Positions 57,791-64,000 of a stretch of 64,000 bases of DNA are shown in pieces. The notes below the pieces were generated by a model. It saw nothing but the letters and a program-made list of their open reading frames with translations, ran no database searches and was not told the DNA's origin. Both the position numbers and the translations under genes were made by a program. Each line of letters opens with the position of its first letter. Position 1 is the first letter of the stretch. The DNA is from Acanthaster planci (lineage: Eukaryota; Echinodermata; Asteroidea; Valvatida; Acanthasteridae). The DNA lies in the NCBI RefSeq assembly GCF_001949145.1, contig NW_019091401.1, forward strand, positions 535,866-599,865, written 5' to 3'.

Positions 57791-59145
57791 GGTTATCACG
57801 ACGCAGAAATTTTAAAGTGTAAAAACGTAAATACGTGTCCGAAGATGAAATGCCCGATAGAGAGCATGAAACTCCAAGAGATGATGGGGCCAGGCGGCTG
57901 AAAAGACTTCAGCTTGTTCATCAGATCAAAAATCAACAGGATATTAATTTGCATAAAGTCTAAATCCCTTTAACACATGGCACACTTAAACCCTAGTAAC
58001 CGATGTTGAATTTGAGTCTATCACAAGTCCTTTCACAAATCCCTTACTCTAAGAAGTTATGGTTCAAATTTGTACCCCTATAATTGACACAACAGCAGCA
58101 CCAATTGAAGTACAAATCTGACCACAGTATTTGGTGTATACTCCCCTGTAGGTGTGCATACTCCAACGTAGGGACACATACACCCAAACTGAAGTGCAAT
58201 TGAAGTCTGCACCATTTACAATCAGTGCTGCTATTGTATCAATATGGGTGCATGTGAACCTTTGTTTCTTACAGTGTTCACAAGTTGAATCACGGGTCCC
58301 TTCACAAAGCCACTCGTAAGTCCCTTGAAGGCCAGTCATAAGTTACACTATAACAGGGTGTTATCGTCGCCGATAAGTTGTTTTCCTTGTAACGAATTTG
58401 GTGTAGTGTAATTTGCATTGTACAGTATCTCTAGTCCAGCTGGGTTCGACTTGTGCGAATTGTTGCCTTTGAAAGTTTTTTATGACTCGGTTAAATTTGC
58501 ATACGATGTCAGGCCACACGGTTCTTACATTCCTTTATGTATTATTATTTATTGGTATGTAATTTGCAATGCAGATTAAGTCATGTGATCTTACTGAGTA
58601 TATCAGTGCGGGAAATTCCAATTCGGGTCAGCCTTCCTTGAACGCCGTCGGAAGCTGAAGACACTCAGTTCACTTGCGTTTTTTCGTGTTTAAGATAGAA
58701 AATGTGCCATAATGTATATTTGAAATCACTGTGTAGTTATTTATACCTTTTCTTACGGGACTTGGGAAACTTAATGCAACACTGTCGTGTATATTTGTTC
58801 GTAATTTGAGTCGATATTTGGAAGAATTATCGTATTTTGCATGGGCGTATGCACCTATACGGAATTGTGTGTGTTTGTACATCTATTTACCAGTTGTGAT
58901 ATGTCATTTGTGACGTTTGTTTTCCTATACATGTAGTTGCTCGGTTTATTTTTGGATTTTCAGCACCAGAATACCGCTGTAAACCCTGAAACCTCCCGCT
59001 AGCCCGTTTACTTCAGCAGCCATCTTGAATACAATTCACTGCGTGTGTTCCTGGGGTGTCGATCCCGCATACGATTTGTAAGTTTGTCATTAAGCAAAAG
59101 TTGTACTGATACACGTGATAATGTGTGTGTACAACTGAGGGAGTA

Positions 59146-59230
59146 CTTAATTTGATTTTGGGTTTTTGCCCTACCCGACGACGGACGTAAATTTTCAATA
59201 TATGTTGGGTAGGCAAAAACCCTAAATTAA
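59146..59230. repeat. Short inverted repeat
   Basis: Arms with GGGTTTTTGCC-TACCC and its inverse GGGTAGGCAAAAACCC surround a 28-base GC-richer loop. Small hairpin, possibly a tiny fold-back element. Confidence 0.6.
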
Positions 59231-59474
59231 ATAACACTGAATATTTCCATCTTTCACAGCTTTTTCTGGGAAAACGTTTAAATTGGATATGCTCAATATA
59301 TTTGCAAATCCCAGTACTAGTGTGATAAGTTAACTTTTTTCTTTTTTCATAAAGGAATAAAATGTATGTTCAACTTTTAAATACAAACAAAAAGGTGTCG
59401 GTAACAAGGCATTGTACTTCTCCAAAAGTTTCTTACAAGATGTTTAAGATTTGTAAAAAGCATGTCAACAACAC

Positions 59475-59691
59475 GACAGTAAATTTAGTTTGATATTGGA
59501 CACTGGACATTTCCATGGGACTGTACAGCAAATGTCTGATTTTGGTCGATATTGGACATTCTTATTGGTTTGTAAAAAACAGTCATTTGCTGTACAATTC
59601 TATTAGAATGTCCACTGTGTCAAGAAAAATCAGACGTTTGCTGTAAAAACCAATGGGAATGTAAATGTCTAATATGAAACTAACTACTGTC
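59475..59691. mobile_element. MITE-like element with about 65-base inverted arms
   Basis: The ends read GACAGTA...TACTGTC. The left arm to about 59543 and the right arm from about 59620 are imperfect complements sharing CAGCAAA-GTCTGATTT. A further inner inverted pair (TGGACATTCTTATTGG / AGAATGTCCA) sits in the middle. TCAACAA occurs close to both ends, but I cannot fix a target duplication. Confidence 0.65.
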
Positions 59692-59800
59692 CCATCAACA
59701 ATAACTTTCAAAAAGATAACACAAGTCAAGCAACTGCAGGAGGAAAATGTCTTTCTTCGGTAGAAGTGCTGATAATAACATGAACAACATGCTTCTATCC

Positions 59801-60345
59801 TTACATTTTCTTAATAAGTTGTTGCATCAAGATTTTGTTGTCTTCATAGACAGATTTCATGAAAGAAAGGAATTGGTGATCCCTTTCTTCCATAGGCCTA
59901 TAATCCATCATCTGACTTAACTTTTGATGCATCAAACCATGGATCCTGGTTTTCTTTTTTCTTGGTGTTAGTTTAGGCTCATTGGTTGATTCATCATCAG
60001 ATGAGTTACCCAGGTTGTTCACTTCATTTAGTTTGCTGTCACACGTGTATACTGGCTTCACAGTGGGGTCACTTCCCATAAGGACCTGCATTTCTGTAGC
60101 CCATTTGATGAAGTGACTCGTTGAGTTGCCTCTGTCTTTTTCAAGCCTGGACATGGTTCCTGTAGGACCTCTTCAAACTTTCCACTTTGTCTTTGCACTT
60201 TTCAGCTGGTATGCCCATTTCTTGCTTCGAGACAGGTTTTTTAAATTAGACTCTTTGAGTTTCTCTTCAGACTCTTCAGACCTGGTCATTATGTCAAGGA
60301 GCTGACGGGTTTCACCATCCAACCATTCACGTCTGGTGCTGGATC
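59801..60345 (-). pseudogene. Myb/SANT-like DNA-binding protein, last exon, two frame breaks
   Basis: On the minus strand an acceptor (TTATTTAG) precedes an exon that starts SSTRREWLDGETRQLLDIM, the first helix of a Myb/SANT-like domain (W-x-D-x-E-T-R-x-L-L pattern). The domain continues in another frame as EMGIPAEKCKDKVESLKRSY, with RNHVQ, and then returns to the first frame for EKDRGNSTSHFIKWATEMQ. So one break lies in an A-run near 60237-60243 and one near 60147-60152. The tail is acidic (SSDDESTNE), then basic (PRKKKTR), and ends with a possible helix DNKILMQQLIKKM before the stop at 59801. Such proteins (MSANTD type) occur as host genes and as partners of Harbinger transposases. The breaks may be mutations or assembly errors. 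The upstream exons are not identified. Confidence 0.6.
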
Positions 60346-61176
60346 CTAAATAATGAGAGAAATTATATGAGATGCAAATGTCATGAAATTTCCTAAAATT
60401 CACATTCATACGTTCAAAACAGCCAACCCGATGTGTGTTTTCCAATATACAGTGTATTAATAACAATGACGTTTTTTCAAGTATTCAGCCTTCGGGCATT
60501 TTTCCAGTAAATCTGCAGATTTTTTTAATACAATTTTATGAAAATAGTACATAACATACTGCACAGCACCATTTTCCCAAAGATAAGTCAGTCAAAAATG
60601 TATTAGTTTCTTCTAGCGTGCTCAATGCACATGAGCTGGCATGTATGGCCATGAATTCTCAAGGATCATAACAGGTGTGAGTTTAAATACCATATTCCAA
60701 AAACTGAGGCAGAGTTCTGGGGGATGAACCCCTCCCTCAGCTGGGAGATGGTCAAAAGGGCAAATTCTTTGCAAGTTCATGGGATATGCATACAACATTT
60801 GCATCATAACATGGACAAGCACTGAAATTGTTTTAAATACTCCTGTACATGTACCTATTTCTATGCATGAACCCTGGGCATGTTTCCTTTTGTTGCCACG
60901 GTTGAGCATGCTGGCGAATGGAGAGGTGAGACTGAAGGAAAAGAAAATAATAAAACAATCACTAAAGTCTTTAAAGGCCCCATTTTAGCATAATGAGCAG
61001 GGTCTACAAGGTGAACATTTGTATTTGTCTGAAGACAATCATTTTTATAACAATTTCTTGTATACTGAATCAACTTTCTTATATAAAAGTACTTTAACTG
61101 GAAACCCAGATTAATTGGGAAACTAAGGTTACCTCTTTAAAAGAGATAGTTGAAACTGTAGGCAAATTTCACCTTT
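60346..61176. other. Intron or intergenic DNA upstream of the Myb/SANT-like exon
   Basis: No exon could be supported. Short frames at 60622-60909 (minus) and 60779-60988 (plus) carry no domain. Confidence 0.4.
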
Positions 61177-61261
61177 AGAATGGCTCCTGGGTACTGTGGG
61201 TGCAGTGACCACTCATACTTTTTTGCTGGTTGACTCACAGAATGGCTCCTGGGTACTGTGG
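61177..61261. repeat. 62-base tandem repeat running into the assembly gap
   Basis: AGAATGGCTCCTGGGTACTG begins at 61177 and again at 61239, a 62-base period, and the second unit is cut by the gap. The missing sequence is probably more of the same array. Confidence 0.8.
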
Positions 61262-62071
61262 NNNNNNNNNNNNNNNNNNNNNNNNNNNNNNNNNNNNNNN
61301 NNNNNNNNNNNNNNNNNNNNNNNNNNNNNNNNNNNNNNNNNNNNNNNNNNNNNNNNNNNNNNNNNNNNNNNNNNNNNNNNNNNNNNNNNNNNNNNNNNNN
61401 NNNNNNNNNNNNNNNNNNNNNNNNNNNNNNNNNNNNNNNNNNNNNNNNNNNNNNNNNNNNNNNNNNNNNNNNNNNNNNNNNNNNNNNNNNNNNNNNNNNN
61501 NNNNNNNNNNNNNNNNNNNNNNNNNNNNNNNNNNNNNNNNNNNNNNNNNNNNNNNNNNNNNNNNNNNNNNNNNNNNNNNNNNNNNNNNNNNNNNNNNNNN
61601 NNNNNNNNNNNNNNNNNNNNNNNNNNNNNNNNNNNNNNNNNNNNNNNNNNNNNNNNNNNNNNNNNNNNNNNNNNNNNNNNNNNNNNNNNNNNNNNNNNNN
61701 NNNNNNNNNNNNNNNNNNNNNNNNNNNNNNNNNNNNNNNNNNNNNNNNNNNNNNNNNNNNNNNNNNNNNNNNNNNNNNNNNNNNNNNNNNNNNNNNNNNN
61801 NNNNNNNNNNNNNNNNNNNNNNNNNNNNNNNNNNNNNNNNNNNNNNNNNNNNNNNNNNNNNNNNNNNNNNNNNNNNNNNNNNNNNNNNNNNNNNNNNNNN
61901 NNNNNNNNNNNNNNNNNNNNNNNNNNNNNNNNNNNNNNNNNNNNNNNNNNNNNNNNNNNNNNNNNNNNNNNNNNNNNNNNNNNNNNNNNNNNNNNNNNNN
62001 NNNNNNNNNNNNNNNNNNNNNNNNNNNNNNNNNNNNNNNNNNNNNNNNNNNNNNNNNNNNNNNNNNNNNNN
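61262..62071. other. Assembly gap of 810 Ns
   Basis: An unbroken run of undetermined bases. Nothing can be said about its content except that the left edge lies in a tandem repeat. Confidence 0.99.
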
Positions 62072-62820
62072 CCGGATAAAGAGAAATAAAGAAAAATATA
62101 GCCATTTGAAAAGAACAGTGACTGAATCACACAAAATTGGCTGAGTGGAGATTCATCATTCATTTCCACAACATAATTGTTATTCAGGTATATATGCTAA
62201 TGCAGGCCAATTTTAAATTAAGACAGAGTACTCTTATTTTCTGTACTCTTATTTTCCTTCGGAAACCTTCCATTCATGACATGAAAATTTACAGTTTTTT
62301 AATAGTTATACATGTATGTATTTGAATTCTGCGAAGTTTAAAAAACAACTTTTAATTCAGTCATGGTTAAAGATTTGCTTGCTTGGAGGCAACATATAAT
62401 TGACCCAAATGCACAGATACATGTATACTTTTCACATAGAACTATATTGAATAACTAGAGTGCTAACTTCACATTCTCTGTGCAAAGAAAATTTAATGCC
62501 CTCCTGGGTGCAGGCATTTTTGAATTCAAATGCAAGGCATTAAAATCCAATTTAAAAAGTCTTGGCAAAATTATTCTGCAGTCCACACGTTTGCATTGTT
62601 GGATAACGCAAAATGAAACATTCAATTACTTATTGTGCAATTAGTTTTTTGTGTATGGGCTTTGTTGATGCACTGTTTTACAATACACAAATAGATATGC
62701 CAACAACCGTATAAAAGCGGTACAAAATTTCCAGTTTTCCAAACAGTTGTGCACAAATGTAGATGTGCCCAGTAGGCATCACTTATATGGGGTGTTCAAG
62801 AACAAGATAACAGTGTTTAC
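62072..62820. other. AT-rich DNA, probably intronic
   Basis: I see nothing coding here. It lies downstream (in minus-strand sense) of the two phase-compatible exons, so it is probably their next intron. Confidence 0.4.
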
Positions 62821-62871
62821 CTAAAGCAGCCTCTTTAATTTTCCTCAGAATAAGCTCTGCAAACTCTGAAT
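62821..62871 (-). CDS. Candidate 51-base exon of an unidentified minus-strand gene
   Basis: The minus strand reads ...TTTTATTTTATTTTAG|, 51 open bases, then |GTAAAC. In phase with the exon at 63188-63279 it encodes (D)SEFAELILRKIKEAAL, probably helical. The exon enters and leaves in phase 1 and joins the other candidate exon without breaking the frame. I recognise no family. Confidence 0.45.
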
Positions 62872-63187
62872 CTAAAATAAAATAAAATAACATGTATGTC
62901 TCTCACATACAATGGTTATTCAGAATAAATTCATACATAGACTAGAGTGATACAACACCGTACTCTCTACTGCAATCTTTTCACGAGAGTAGACTGCCTT
63001 CTTTTATTTGTATCCCCACGAGTGACTACTCCACTTTTTATAAGTTGTATCAGTTTGCACTTCTGCAGTAATACCCTTTTAACTTCTCATAAGTTTTTCT
63101 CTAATCAAAAGAGAAGCAATTTCTCAAACTTTTCTTGAACACATTTTCCACATATTCATAAAATAATTCATATCACTGTGTTGTTAC

Positions 63188-63279
63188 CTCTTTCTGTCAA
63201 CCTTCTAGCACTTGGTGCCTCCAATGAGACACGGTAACTTTTCACGTCTCTATCTTGAATTACAACTGTCTGACAATAG
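63188..63279 (-). CDS. Candidate 92-base exon of an unidentified minus-strand gene
   Basis: Acceptor CATATTTAACAG| and donor |GTAACA on the minus strand bound a 92-base segment open in one frame: YCQTVVIQDRDVKSYRVSLE, APSARRLTER. Its last base joins the next exon as G|AT (Asp). Two good splice sites, compatible phase and polar helix-forming composition support a real gene, possibly the same one as the Myb/SANT-like exon beyond the gap; that link is a guess. Confidence 0.5.
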
Positions 63280-63860
63280 CTGTTAAATATGAAACAATGA
63301 AAAAGAGAAAATGAACAACCCTAATTATTGTTATTATTATTTATTCAACCATTCAGAACAGATACTGATAGGACAATACTCAACAAACATAAAAATCAAT
63401 GGACTTAACAAATGGACATAACAAACAACAAGAAAAACCCACTCCAAGTTGGCCAGGATTGAAAAAGTATACATAAACACTATGACCCGAAAGCCTGTCT
63501 TTCCAAACTTGAGGTGGAACACTAAAAAACCAATTAGATTTAAAATGATATAAAAGGATACAGAAAAACTATGCAAATTGCAATAAATCAATCAGCCAAT
63601 CAGAGTAGGCATGAGATAGTAACCCCCCCCCAAAAAAAACGAACTGAAACCTGCAATTAATGTGTTGGAACAAGAAATTAATGCATACAAAATTACCCCC
63701 CACACACACACACACACCACATCCGAATTCATAAAAAAAAAGTACTGTACGCGAATGAAGAAGCAAATTACGTTTAAGAAAGTGTCAAAAATGCATGCAT
63801 TAATACAAGGCTGTACCAATGGAGCTACCATTCTTTAAATAATCACCTATTGCAACTCAT
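63280..63860. other. Probably intronic, with a short CA microsatellite
   Basis: A run of about ten CA units lies at about 63700-63718, next to short C and A runs. No exon is supported in this stretch. Confidence 0.45.
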
Positions 63861-63869
63861 AACTCTTAC

Positions 63870-63996
63870 TGAAAACCAAAATTATATCTTTATTCCTCTG
63901 AACCTCTTTTGTAGTGAATATAGAGGCTGTGAAATAGACATCTTGTAGGACAGTTTTTTTGATCCGCATGGAATCCTTCATTGTGCCCATATAGGC
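63870..63996 (-). CDS. Possible exon at the right edge, minus strand
   Basis: From an AG at the window edge the minus strand is open for AYMGTMKDSMRIKKTVLQDV, then YFTASIFTTKEVQRNKDI, up to a GTAAGA donor-like site. The mixture of Lys, Val, Asp and aromatic residues looks coding. However, the exit phase at this donor does not match the entry phase of the exon at 63188-63279, so a different donor or an extra exon would be needed. Confidence 0.25.
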
Positions 63997-64000
63997 CTAC

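Larger units (their letters stand above)
55473..59800. other. Intergenic DNA after the receptor array
   Basis: To about 56650 this is the 3' part of the copy 3 duplication unit, matching 39614-41470. Beyond that I see a GC-richer patch with 107-base direct repeats (57398-57790), hairpins and fold-back elements, but no supported gene. Minus-strand frames at 57111-57481 and 58064-58339 have no recognisable domains. Confidence 0.5.

Noticed and set aside
61137-62169. Six long open frames of about 270-322 codons across the gap
   Set aside because: They are produced by reading through undetermined bases; the real flanking codons are few and contain tandem repeat sequence.

Overview
This is animal (eukaryotic) genomic DNA, not bacterial. 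Genes are split into short exons with GT-AG introns, non-coding DNA is AT-rich, transposon debris is frequent, and there is one 810-base assembly gap. The main genes are class C GPCRs of the GABA-B receptor type. Repeat style (many fold-back elements, recurring 'taggcctac'-like strings) and the lineage-specific receptor expansion suggest a marine invertebrate, perhaps a deuterostome such as a hemichordate, echinoderm or amphioxus. That assignment is inference, not a species identification.

The core is a head-to-tail array of three paralogous 17-exon receptor genes on the + strand: copy 1 (10486-25898), copy 2 (29829-39613) and copy 3 (44698-55472). I rebuilt all exons from splice sites and reading phase. 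Homologous exons have the same length in all three copies except exons 1, 14 and 16. Copies 1 and 3 are intact, predicting 806 and 805 residues. Copy 2 has a one-base deletion in exon 14, a GC splice donor after exon 2 and a 21-base in-frame deletion in exon 16, so it may be a young pseudogene. Each protein has a signal peptide, a Venus-flytrap ligand-binding domain, no cysteine-rich domain, seven membrane helices and a short charged tail. Hallmark GABA-B sequences are present in the membrane domain, but key GABA-contact positions of the ligand pocket look replaced, so the ligand is probably not GABA.

The array grew by segmental duplication of a unit of about 15 kb (about 27.0-41.6 kb and 41.6-56.7 kb; copy 1 is an inflated version from about 7.0 to 26.4 kb). 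The copies act as natural empty-site controls for each other. They expose an insertion at the exon 7 donor of copy 1 (13-base direct repeats), an 835-base hAT-like insertion after copy 2 (8-base target duplication), a 466-base insertion upstream of copy 3 (11-base direct repeats), and a large composite insertion with LINE remains in intron 2 of copy 1. Identity is patchy along the array, which suggests gene conversion.

Left flank (1-7000): a compact GC-rich gene for a small two-helix membrane protein (3537-4121) plus fold-back elements. Right flank (56-64 kb): repeats, a minus-strand Myb/SANT-like reading frame with two frame breaks, the gap (which starts inside a 62-base tandem repeat), and two phase-compatible minus-strand exons of an unidentified gene.
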